A program made the translations under genes and the position numbers. The notes below the pieces were generated by a model that made no database searches, was not told where the DNA came from, and saw nothing but the letters and a program-made list of their open reading frames with translations. From Motacilla alba alba (Eukaryota; Chordata; Aves; Passeriformes; Motacillidae): a DNA stretch of 64,000 nucleotides. Positions 46,201-58,200 of this stretch are shown piece by piece. Positions within the stretch are counted from its first letter, which is position 1, and each line of letters begins with the position of its first letter. The DNA lies in assembly GCF_015832195.1 (NCBI RefSeq), contig NC_052020.1:60267888-60331887 (forward strand). The letters run 5' to 3'.

Positions 46201-49200
46201 GTGATTGTCAAGATGTGGCCATGGGAGCAGATGTCAGTGTCCTTCCACCTCCGGAGGCTGATACTACAGACCTGGAAGAAATGTCGGAGATGGATTGGGA
46301 TTTGGAGGAGGGATGTGTGAAAGCCAGAGCTGGTGGGCACCCCGAGGCACAGGGGTGCTGGATCCAGGGAAGTCAAGCAGCTCTGGATGCTGATGGCAAC
46401 CAGGATTGTGACAAGAGCCTTTCTTGGGTGCCTCTGCTGCCAAAAAAGAGAGACCTGGAGAAAGCTCCCAGGCCAAAAGCGCTACACAGCGATGTCAAAC
46501 AGCAGAAGGTTCATCTGCTAAATCACAGAATAGCTCCCAAAAATCAGGGGTTTGTCTCTGATGCTTTGAAGATGCAGGTGGAGCTGGAGAGTGCTGAAGA
46601 GCTGAGTGAAGACTCTCTCCTGCTGGATCACACTCCTGGGGCAGCAAACGGTGACCTGAAGAGCGTAATAGCTCAGCTTTGGAAAAGGATGGAAGAGCTG
46701 GAAGACAGATCCATGGCACAGGCTGAACTTCTGTCACTACAAGAAGAAATTCAGGTAGAAAATGAGGATCTGAAGGCTGAAGTGATGCAGTTAATTGAAA
46801 AAAATAGAGTGCTGGAAGACAACCTGCGTAGGCTGAGAAGGCTTTGTTGGGAACAAAAAGAAAGCGAGGTGGAAAGCGTGAAGTTTGAAGATGAAAACAC
46901 CAAATTCCTTGTGGAAGATAAAGGATTGGAAGGTATTAAAGAATTGGAGGATGTCCAAGAACAAGATGCTCAAGGAAACCCAGATGTGCCCAGTGACACG
47001 AGAGGTGGGAAGCTGGAAGAACATCCCGCTGCTTTCAGGGGCCAGCGGGACAAGAACCCCCAAAGCGACGGCGCCGCGACACGAGTGGGAAGAGCAGGAA
47101 TGAGGGAGCCCAACCTCCAGGTGAAGGAGAAAGCTCTGGGTCGCCCAGAGGAGAGGAGGGCAGTGACCCAGGGCTTGCAGAGCACGTGCACTGAGCTGCA
47201 GCAGAAGGTTGACCTGCTGAGGTAACGTAACGCGGCGTTAGCCACTAACCCAGCGCTGCCCTGGCTGCTCCTTTAACCACCCTAGATTAACTCTGATTTA
47301 ACTCTGAGTAGCAAACGGTGCCGTGGACTCCTAACTCCTCTAGTCGTGGATAAAGACCTCTGGAATCAATAACTGTGTGTGACTTACTCCTCTCTGTGCC
47401 CACCACCTAAGCAGGAGCACCTGCCAGCTGTCCTGTCTGTGGATGTCACCGTCACCGTGTGTAGCTCGTCCTCCAGCACAAACCCATTGTTATTTCCATG
47501 TCCAAAACCCGTGGTAACACCTCCAGAGTGCTTTGTAGCTTTTACTAATATTCACTTCGCTCAGTTTGTTCCCTTCTAGAGCTGAATGTTGCTCACGAGG
47601 CTAAAATCGCTCCTGTTTTGCCTCAGTGTTTCAGTGAATGCTGTAGCATTATGGTAATTTCAAATGCTAAAAGTGCTTCTATTTTTCTCAGTGTTTAAGT
47701 TAATATTAGAGAATTATAGGGACTTTTTTTTTTCAGTTAGGAACCCCTCAGGAGTGGGGTAATAAAACAGTTATAAATTCATTATATTATACTCATCATA
47801 GGTTTTACCTACTTGTTTTTAGCTGCTGTATTCCAGCAAGGATTTCTTTTTTTTTTTTATGGATAAAGTGGCTACAAGTGGTTTAATTATTGTTCAGCAC
47901 CAGCTTCCTGCAGGAAATTACTCTTTCAGGTGTCCCACCATGGCTAAGTTATTTCTGTGCAGTCTCCTGAGGACAGAAAAGACACTTTCCAACTGTGCTG
48001 TTCCCAGAATTCCGAATTCCTGTGGGGGAAACAGCTCACTCTCCTGGCAATCTGCATATTGTGGTGTTCAGTTGTTATTTCTAGCTTAAGGACTGAAAGA
48101 TGTGTAGAATATAGTGTGAAACTTTGGATTTTAACACACTTGAGCTGCTCAAAAGCATGCCCCAAAAGCCCAGGGGTTTTTTATAGTTTGTTGTAAAATT
48201 TCGGGGTTTTTTTTGAACAAAGTGGGGAGCGCTCCTGCTGAATTCATGTAGGATATAAATGCACCATTTATCCATAAAACAAAGCAATTGTAGCTTCGTT
48301 TTTGAAGCGTTTCAGGTAGCTCTGACAGGTGGGACTTTTCCCCTCCCCAGGTGTCCCACGGGATCTGTCCTCACTTGTCTCCTGTCTCTGCCACAGGTGT
48401 GAGGCCGAGAAGCTCCGCGAGGAAAACGCCGTCCTGAAGAACGAGGTGACTTTATTGAATGAGGAAGGGAGCGCTTCCAGCCTGAAACTGAGGGAGCTGA
48501 ATGGATCCAGGGAAGAAATGAGGTGAGAATCCCATGGGGAATGCGCCCTGTGATGCCTTCAGGCTCTTGTGTGGCTCAGCCACAATGGGTTCATCCCTTC
48601 CCTCCAAGCTCCTTGGTGTGTTAGGTGCTGTACAGATCCAAAATGGGGTTATTTCGTGGTGCTGTTGGAAACCCAGCAGGCTGACAGGTTATTCCTCATC
48701 CTTTTCCCTGCCCCAGCTCGTCCTGCCCATCCCCAGAGCCAGGCAGGGGTTTAGCTGTTGGCATTGGGGTGACCCAGTAACACACACAGGACTCGGGAGC
48801 TGGCCTGATGCAATTATCTGTGCTTCAGCAAAGGCAGGGAGAGGCTCATCTGACAGATTATCCCAGTGCTTGGGACTTTGGCAAGTGCAGAACCATCCAT
48901 GATCCTGGGATTATTCTTCCCCTCCAGGAAAGACCCACTTGGGGCACCTTGAGAGGCTGAGCACCTGCCAAGTTGATGCAGGATAGGGATGCTGAGCAAT
49001 AAATAAATAAATACCCACAATTACCATTTCTGGTGGTGTTTAAAAAAAAAACAACAGCTCATTTTTGGAATCATTAAGGTTGGAAAAGACTTCCAAGATC
49101 ATCAAGTCCAACCGTTCCCCCAGCACTGCCAAGGCCACCACTGAGCCGTGTCCCCAAGTGCCACATCCACATGGATTTTGAATCCCTCCAGGGATGGGGA

Positions 49201-52200
49201 CTCCACCACTGCCCTGGGCAGTGAAGAAATCTTTCCTAATACCCAATCTAAACCTCCCCTGGCACAGCTTCAGGTGATGTCCTCCTGTGCAGTCTTGCAG
49301 TTGTGTATATTGATAATTGATCTTAGTGTTAATGAGCTTTCATTTTTCCACAGGCAGAAGATTGAGGCTGTGAGAAAGGAGAAAGTGGCTGTGCAGAAGA
49401 TGGTGGACAACCTGAAAAAGCAGGTGTGTGGCCTGAGCCCAGAACCTTCTCTGTAGATATCATCACTGCATCAAAGCTGCTCCTTGGATAGTCACAAAGA
49501 CAGCAGAAAACGAGCATTTCATAAACTTAAATGCTTTGGTAACTGTTTTATTGCCTCTTTGGGATTGATTTGAGGCTTGCTTGACCTGCTCATAGGACAA
49601 AAGCTGTAACTGTCCAGCTTAGAGGCTTGAGAGCACTTTCCACAGTCAACTTGGAAAGTTTATTTCATAGAAATACAAAGTTTAAACCTTTTGTTTTGGA
49701 GTTTTTGATTCTCTGCAGTAGCCCATGGGAAACAGAGATTGTGATTCAACCTCCACTCCTTTCCCAGCTGGCTTGGTCTAGGAATGCTGCCAGTTGCATC
49801 CATGTGGCTGCTACTTTTATGTTAAGGGTGGCTTGTTATGATAGGTGAAATGAAAGGATTAATTACCCATAACATCCATGCCATCTTGGTATTGCTTAGG
49901 AAAACACTTGCTCAGAGTACTCTGTCAGGATAACCCTCAAAATCCACACCAGCATGGCAAAGTGTGGGGTGACTGATAGGACTGGTCTTTAATTAAAGGC
50001 CAATTATGACAAATTATTTGTTTGGAGTCACTGTCAGACTGAGACTTTTCAGATCTTAAATCACCTTAATAGAAAGGAAATACCCAAAATCTCATTCCTG
50101 CTGTAAAATCACTGCTGTCCCCACTCAGGTGGCTGATCTGAAGACCAGGAACCAACAGCTGGACTCTGAAAACACAGAACTCAGCCAGAGGAACTCCAAA
50201 AACCAGGCAGATGTGCAGGATCTCAACCAACAGCTGGCAAGGGTGCTCAAGCAAAAGGAAAGGGAAGAGGGGAAGTGTACCCTGGAAGAATGGGAAAAGG
50301 AGAGGCTGCTGCTGAAAGAGGAGCTGGAAAACTCCAAAATCGAGGTACAGGCTTTGGCAGGACAGCTGGACCTCAGGGGCTTTGGAATTGGCATCCCTGT
50401 CCCGGGATGGGATTTCAAAGCTGAGCTTTAAGGGCTGGCTTAAACACAGCAGCAGCCAAAAGCCAGGAGGGAAAAATGTGCAGGTTTGTCTTGAAAACAC
50501 AGCTTAGTGATGCCAGATATTTCCCTGCCCTTTCCAGCATGGCTGTCGTTCATCCAGGGCCACCTCAGCTCTATCCAGGGGCTGCAGCATCCTCTGCTTA
50601 AACTTTGCTCTGTGAGTCTCCTAAATTGAAACCTGAGCCTTTCATTTTTTTGCAGTCATCAAATATGGTGTCGTCTTTGGAGATGGATTTGTCAAAAATG
50701 AAGGTTCAAGCTCATCTCCTGGAGCAGGAGAACCACATCCTCAAGCAGGAGCTGGAGAAGACAAAACAGGTATGGCATCCTATTGCCCACGGGAGCTGTG
50801 GCTGTCCCTGGATCCCTGGAAGTGTCCAAGGGCACCTTGGAGCACCCTGGGATAGTGGGAGGTGTCCCTGCTCATTCCAGAGAGAGGTTGGAACTTGATG
50901 ACCTTTAAAGGTCCTTTCCAACCCAAACCCTTCTGGGGTTCTATTGGAGTGCCATCAGATTAATTTGCACCATCTCTCAATGGATGAAAATTAAGAGGTG
51001 GAAAGAGTTGATTTCTTTAAAGACAGGTCATAAAAGTAAGGGAATGGATCTCCTCTTCAAGCAGTTTCCAGGTGCAACACACAATCCTTCAAACAAGGTC
51101 GGGTTCACTTAGACTTTGCCAAAAGATTTTTGGGAGCAGTGGATCTACAAAGAAAAGTTTTGGTCAAGATAAAGATTTAAAGCTCTAATTAAGGGGTAGA
51201 CAGGGCAAATGGGATCCACATTTCCCTGTTTAACTGGAGATATAACCCATTTTAGCTCCATTTAAGGAGTAAGCTCTTCCAGCATGACCTGTCGGGGAGA
51301 ATTCCTGTTGCTAAACCCATCTGGAGATCTGGGAGTCTCACAAGGTCTGAGGATAATTTCCTGGAGAGCTCAGTTATCTGCTGTACAAGCACAGTTCAAC
51401 TGGCTGTAAATGTATGCTAATAAACACAGATAATGAAGGCTGCAAAGGAGTCAGCTCCCTGATTAGGGCTCCACAAAGTCATTTTCTGCACGGTGTAAAA
51501 CACTCAGTGCTCAGGGCAGATAATGGTCTTAAAAAGCAAAAGCAGCTGAGGCCTATTCAGAAAGGAGTGGATTGTGGCTGGAGTGTAATTACAGGAGATG
51601 GAATGAGGAAAGGCAGTGATAAAGCTCTGGGGCAGCTGGGAGAAGGATTGGGAGTCAGCAGCGCAGTGCTTTTCCCTCTGTGGGTGATTTCCATGGGATA
51701 TTATGGGAAAATCCTTCCCTGTGAGGGTGGAGAGGGCCTGGCACAGGCTCCTGCATCCCTGCAGGTGTCCGAGGACACCTTGGAGCAGGCTGGGATAGTG
51801 GAAGGCGTCCCTGCTTATTCCAGAGAGGGATTAGAATTTGATGACCTTTAGAGGTCCCTTCCAGCCCAAACCATTGGGGCATCCCCTGGTTTTCATGCCC
51901 AGCTCTGTGACAGCACACAAATGCAACTCTGAACTCTGAGGGGTTTGTTTCCCACAGCTGCCCAGGTGTCCTGATCTTGCTGACCTTCAAAACGAAGTTG
52001 CAAGTTTAATCACTAAAAACGAGAAGCTGCAGAAAGAGAAAGAAGCCCTGAGTGAGGAACTGAACAGATGCATTGATAAGGTAAGGAAGGGCTGCAAATA
52101 AATCCCCATCACTGTGTGCTGTAAAAGGCTGTTAAAATTCCTCCATCTGTATCACCATAACCTGTAAAACTTCTCTGGATGTTTTCTCCTCACCCTCAAG

Positions 52201-55200
52201 GCAGATAAAGGCTTCTTTGCCACTGCCTGGATTTTTTTTCCTAGCTGGTCTTAGAGAGGAGAGCTTGAATTCTGGAGCAGAGCTTTGCTGTAATTTGATT
52301 ATGTAGAAAATTCCAAACATTGCAAGGAAGAGAGGCCTGGATATAAATACTGCAGCAGGACAAGGAAGACAGTGTTCTTGGGCTTTTCTTGCATCTCTAA
52401 CCTACTGTAACTCTGAACTGGAGCAGAGCACACTGTAAATAATAACCCCATTGTGTGGAAATTCAGGGAGCTGAGGGCCTTTTTGCTTTCCTGCATTTTC
52501 CTTCCTTCCTTAGCTTTAACTCCCTCTAGGGTAACCCTTGAAGTGAAATGGAGCCAAAACCAAATTCCTGAGTGAGGATTCCTGGTGTCATCTCCTTGCA
52601 GGTAGCTCAGGTCAGCTGCCTGGAGAGTGCAATTGGCAGCCTGAAGCAGGAGCAGAAATCCTGGGAGCAGCAGAGTCAGGCACTGAAAGCACAGCTCAGC
52701 CTCTCCCAGGACAAGGTATGAAACTCTGATTTGTGTTCTAACCCTGATGAAAGCATTTTGATCACCTCCTGTAGTGCTTTTTCTCATGAAAAGGCCCCTC
52801 CTGATGCCGTGCAGCTGAGAATGGCTGCTTGAGGGGCTTTCAAAGTGATGCCCTTAAAGGACAAAAGGAAACTTGTTAAGCACAAGGAGGGATTTTTCTC
52901 TCTCCAGCCGAGTTCCTTTTGCCCATTCCCTCTGCCTGGTGATTCCTGCCATGCTGCAGAGACTCTGCTGTTTCTCCTCTGTCCTGGTGCAGGCTCACCC
53001 TTCCCCAGGCAGGGATGGGATCAAGTGGTTCCCTGCTTGGCTGAGCATTCCTGGAGCAGGAAGAATTCCTGCCAGGAAGAAGAAACAATTCAAGGGAAAG
53101 CTTCTTTCCAGGATATCTCAGGAAATGCTCAGGGCTGGAAGATGTTTCTGGTGAATGCAGCATTGTGGCTCTATTCAAAGCGGGTGGCTGCGAGCTTGGA
53201 ACAGAAAGTTGGAAAATCATTCGGAATTGTAGAGTTTTAAGCATAGAAAAATCCCTATAAAATAGTCCAGTCATTCCCTCAGCACTGCCCAGGCCACCAC
53301 TGCCCCATGTCCCCCAGTGTCACATCCACCCAGCTTTTAAATCCTTCAGGGATGGGGACTGCACCACTGCCCTGGGCAGCTGTGGCAATGCTCAAAAACC
53401 CTTTCCATGAGGAAATTTTCCCTAATATCCAATCTAAACCTCCTCTGACACACCTTGAGGCTGTTTCCTCATCCTGTCCCTTGTTCCCTGGGAGCAAAGC
53501 CTGACCCCTTTCAGCTCCACCTTCCTGTCAGGGACCTGTAGAGAGCAATAAACTCAATTCAACGTTTTCAAAGGGGGAAAAGAACATTTTAACTTCACTC
53601 CTTCCCTCAGTGATCCTAAATGCCTGGGCTACCTGATGCACACAGGGAATTTTGATCCAGCAGAATCCAAGCTGTGCCCCTGCTCTTCCCAGGTTCAGAG
53701 CCTCGGTGAAACTCTGCAGAGCACCAACCTCCAAATGTCCCGGCTGAAATCCGACCTGCAGCTGGCCCAGCAGGAGAAGGAAAGTCTGCAACAAGAAGTG
53801 ATGGCACTGCACAAACAGCTGCAGAGCAGCAGTGAAAAGGTAAAGGCCTCGGGCATCTCAGGAGGTAGCTGGAATTATTGTATATTGGGTATAATGCACA
53901 GGTTTTAAGCTGGTTTTTAAAAGTATTTTAAGTGTTGAGTGTGGACAGGCAATGATCAGTCCCTCTGAGTCTCCATTCTTCCCCAAAAGAAACCTTTTGC
54001 CAACAAAACCCCCAAATCTGTGGACAATGCATTAATTTACACCTATCAACTATGAAAATGAAACCGGCCATTGGCAGAGGAGCTAATTTTCAGTGCAACT
54101 TGGGTTTGAAAGGTACAGAATTACACCAGCCTCTCAGCTAATGAGGATTTGTAACTGAAGGAGGCTGTAGACAGCAGTCCTGGGATTGCTGTTATGAATT
54201 CAGTTACTAATTTGGCTTGTTTGCCATGTAATTAAGGAATATTTAATGTCCACATGGAAAAGAGGCTGTTTCAGACTTGTACAACAGGAGCTAAATTACA
54301 GCTATTAGTGCATAATATAGAATACTGAGTTCTGTTTGGCTCTAAAGAGAGCCTAAATTGCTTTTTTTTGTGTTGCTGAACTCTGTGCACTCCTTGTGCA
54401 CACAGCTATTATCCGTGATTTTAGCAGAGGGGGGCACTTGGGATTTGCACATTGGATTTCTTGAGGGAAAACAATGAGTGGGCTGGGAGGGAGATGGGAA
54501 TGCTGCAACTTCGGAGCCTGCACTTACTGAAAATCCACCTAAAACCCACCTGAACAGAGCAAATATCTGCTTCTTTGTTGAAGGCCTAACCCTGCAATTC
54601 TGTCTGTCTTAAGAACCTGGTTCTGGAAGTGGCTGTGCCTCCCCCAGGGCTGCAGGACCAGCAGGGGCCCATCCATTGGGATCAGCAGGAGCAGAGGCTG
54701 CTCAGGCAGGACAACGAGAGGCTGCAGAGGGAAGTGCAGAGCACAAAAACAGACCTGGCTCACTCCAGGGAAAAGGTAACCTGGGCAAGAGCACAGGAGG
54801 GCTGGGTTGGGAGCTCTGGAGGTCACTCAGAGCCCTTTGCATGGATCCCAATCCAAGCAGGTTTTGAATGTCTGCAGAGAATGAGACTCCACAACACTCT
54901 CAGGATATTCCTTTTCTTTAAAAGACAATCCTGGTAATTCTTGTCCAAGACTTCAGTCCAACTCCAAGTTAACAGAAAGACTCTTAATATTCCTAACGTT
55001 CTCCCTGTACAATTTCTCCAGAGAATGAGACTCCACAACACTCTCAGGATATTCCTTTTCTTTAAAAGACAATCCTGGTAATTCTTGACCAAGATTTCAG
55101 TCCAGCTTCGAGTTAACAAAAAGATTCTTAATATTCCTAACGTTCCTCTTGTGCAATTTCTTGGCTTGGAGTATTCAGTGAATTATGGGGGGAGGACAAA

Positions 55201-58200
55201 GGGATGTCAAAAATATCCCAGAGTTGCCCAGAGAAGTTGTGGCTGCCCTTTGATCCCTGGAAATGTCCACGGCCAGCTTGGACAGGGCTTGGAGCAGTCT
55301 GGGATAGTGGGAGGTGTCCCTGCCCGTGGCAGGGATGGGATGGGTTGGGATTTAAGGTCCTTTCCAACCCAAACCACCCTGGGATTCTGCGATTCCAAAA
55401 TCAGCTGGTAATTTTAGATGAAGTGGAATTGTCTGGGACATCTTTTCCCATTTGCTCATCTGTGATCTCCTCAGATCCGACAGCTGGAATCCACAATCCT
55501 CTCCCTAAAGCACCAAAAGCATCAGAGCCAGGCAGGCATTGTCAAAGCCATCGAGCAGGAGAAGCTGAGCTTGAAGAGAGAGTGTGAACAGCTTCAGAAG
55601 GAGCTGTCATCTGCAAACAGGAAGGTGAGTTTTGGGTGGTAAACACACAGATCAGTGCAGCAGTTTCCATCTCTCAGGAGCTCAAGGGATTTTGAAATAT
55701 CCCTTGGAACAGAAGCTGTGTTTTAAGTGTTGAACGTGGACAGGCAATGGTCAGTCCCTCCCCTGAGTCTCCATTCTTCCCCAAAAGAAACCTTTTGCCA
55801 ACAAAACCCCCAAATCTGTTGGACAATGCATTAATTTGCACCTGTCAGCAGTAAAAATTAAACCAGTCATTGGCAGAAAATCCAATTCTCAGTGCAACTT
55901 GGGTTTGAAAGGTACAGAATTACACCAGCCTCTCAGCTAAGATAACTTTCTTCTCCTGCTCTGAATTTTGTGCTCTTTGCCTCTCACAAATCTGTGAGGA
56001 GGAGCTGGCAGGGCTTTGTGCATCTGCTGTGAGACAGCTCTTGGAGCAGAGCACTTGTCCAAATACTTCTGGTTTTTACACTTGACTTGTCTTGGTGTTC
56101 AATGGTTCATGGTGGGGGGAAAAACCAGATAAAATGAGAAATTGCTGCTTTTCTAAGGAAACCTTTTGTCTCTGATAGATCAGTCAGATGAATTCTCTCG
56201 AACGTGAACTGGAAACCAGCTCAGAAAATGAAGGGCTGAGAAAAAAGCAAGTCAAGCTGGATGATCAGTTAATGGAGGTACTTTGCAATCAGTGCTGACT
56301 GTGGGCCTTGATCACTAATTTATTGAATTTATTTTCTTTTAAAACAACTTACGGGTGTGTAGCAACAAAGAAAACTAATTGAAACTAGAATTACCCTGTC
56401 CTGATGTTTTACCTCCTCTTTCATGACCAGGTTGTGTGGCAAACATCCTGCTCTCTGAAGCATGTTTTGTTTGGTCATAATTCACATATGGCTTCAGATA
56501 GAAAATCAAATAGCAAAGAAATTTGTTTCTGTGCTTGAGGCAAGGCTGACCCTTGCCTCTTCCTTCCTAAAACATGTCCCCTCAAATTTCCTATCTAACA
56601 TTTGTGTGATGCTGCTCTTAATGTAGAAACCTGTTGTTATTTCCTCTGTGAGTAATTTGCTGAATTTGAGCTTAATATTATCTAAATAGTGACAAAATAG
56701 CAATTTACACAGCTTACTGTTAATTTAAAGGCACAAGTGAAGACTTTAGTGGAGATTCTTCCAAAAGCTGCTGTAAAAGTTCTGCTGGAGATGGATCATC
56801 AAAATTTAGGAGTCCTTGGTTATAGGAATGGGCAACTCAGTTGTGTTTAGTGCATCCCATGAGGTCAGCCCAGACCTCCAAGCTGTCTCTCAGTAGTCTT
56901 GCCTAAATTTGATGTCCTGGATTTGAGTTTAAAATATAATATTTTAAAAAAAAGCCCTACAATTTTGAGTTGTTCCGTAAGTCAAAGCATCTCTCACATG
57001 AGGCTTCTGTAACACTTTATAGATGACTTGATGGTTTTCATCAAATGGGAGCCATTAGGCTGAAAATCCTGTGCAATTAGTAATAAAACGGTGAAAACCT
57101 AATCAGGAAAGAGGAGATTTTGACAAATTAATGAAAAGACTGTTTCTATTCCCCGTGAATTTATTTATATAGTCTTAATTAAGCTTTGGGAAAATGCCAA
57201 ACACTCGAACCCATCAACACCCAGCCTGGGACTGCCTTTTCTCCTGAAATGCGTGTTTCAGCCACGCAGGGTTTTGTTCCTCCTGGTAACCTTTTCCCAG
57301 CAGGTGTGTACAACATTCACTCGGTGATTTGTGACTTCTAACTCTCTCTTTTGTGCCTCTTCTCCTTTTGTCCATGGCTAACCTGGCTAGAACCCAGTGG
57401 CTGGACCTAGCAGAGAAGGGGGCAGTGCTCTCTCTGAGATAGTGTGTGAAGGTAGAGCAATCATTTTTCATGTACCCCCATAGCATGGAGAAAACACGCC
57501 TTCATTTTTATTTTTTTTTAATGGATTTATTTTTCTTTTTATTCCATGCATCTCTTAAGGAAAGAAGCCACTATTCATTTCAGTGTCAGTTCTGGACAGC
57601 TGCACAGGTTCTTTGTGGTTTGTGTCCTGGGGGGTGGTTCTGTGCCCCGAGGAGCTGCGTGTTCCTGAGGGCTTGCCATGAAAATGGAAAGAAATCACCC
57701 CATTGCTTCCAAAAGAATGAAAATTGGGAGTGGGAGAATGAAAAGTGGCTTCCTGCTACCCCATTGCCTGTGAGGCTTGAAGGTGTTTGCATATTTACCT
57801 CTGCCTGCATGCTTTTCCACCAGACTGTCCAGTGGTTCCTCAAATTAATTAATTTCTGATCCCACTTGGCATCATCCTGATAGTTTAGCAAGCTCGTGAT
57901 TGTTCCATTTTTGTTTTCCACAGATGAATACAGCAGGGCTCTGTTGTTTTCATTGTTGTTTCATTAGTAATTATTTTTAAGATGCTGTTAACACTAATTG
58001 ACTGTTTCCTCATTAGTTACTCGTGTGCTTCACGACATGACAGGAGGCCTGAAAGGAATCCCACCAAAAGCTCATTATTTTCACTGTTTATATTGTCAGG
58101 AAAAGAGCAGCTCCTTTACAAAGAGAAGCCCTAAATAGCTTTAAAAAGTACAAATAGTTTTATTTTGAAGTATTTATAAACCTGTTTTCTGTTTACATGG

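Noticed and set aside
54650..54651. Alternative acceptor CCCCCAG for exon 25
   Set aside because: It would break the reading frame with exon 24, whereas the AG at 54613 preserves it.
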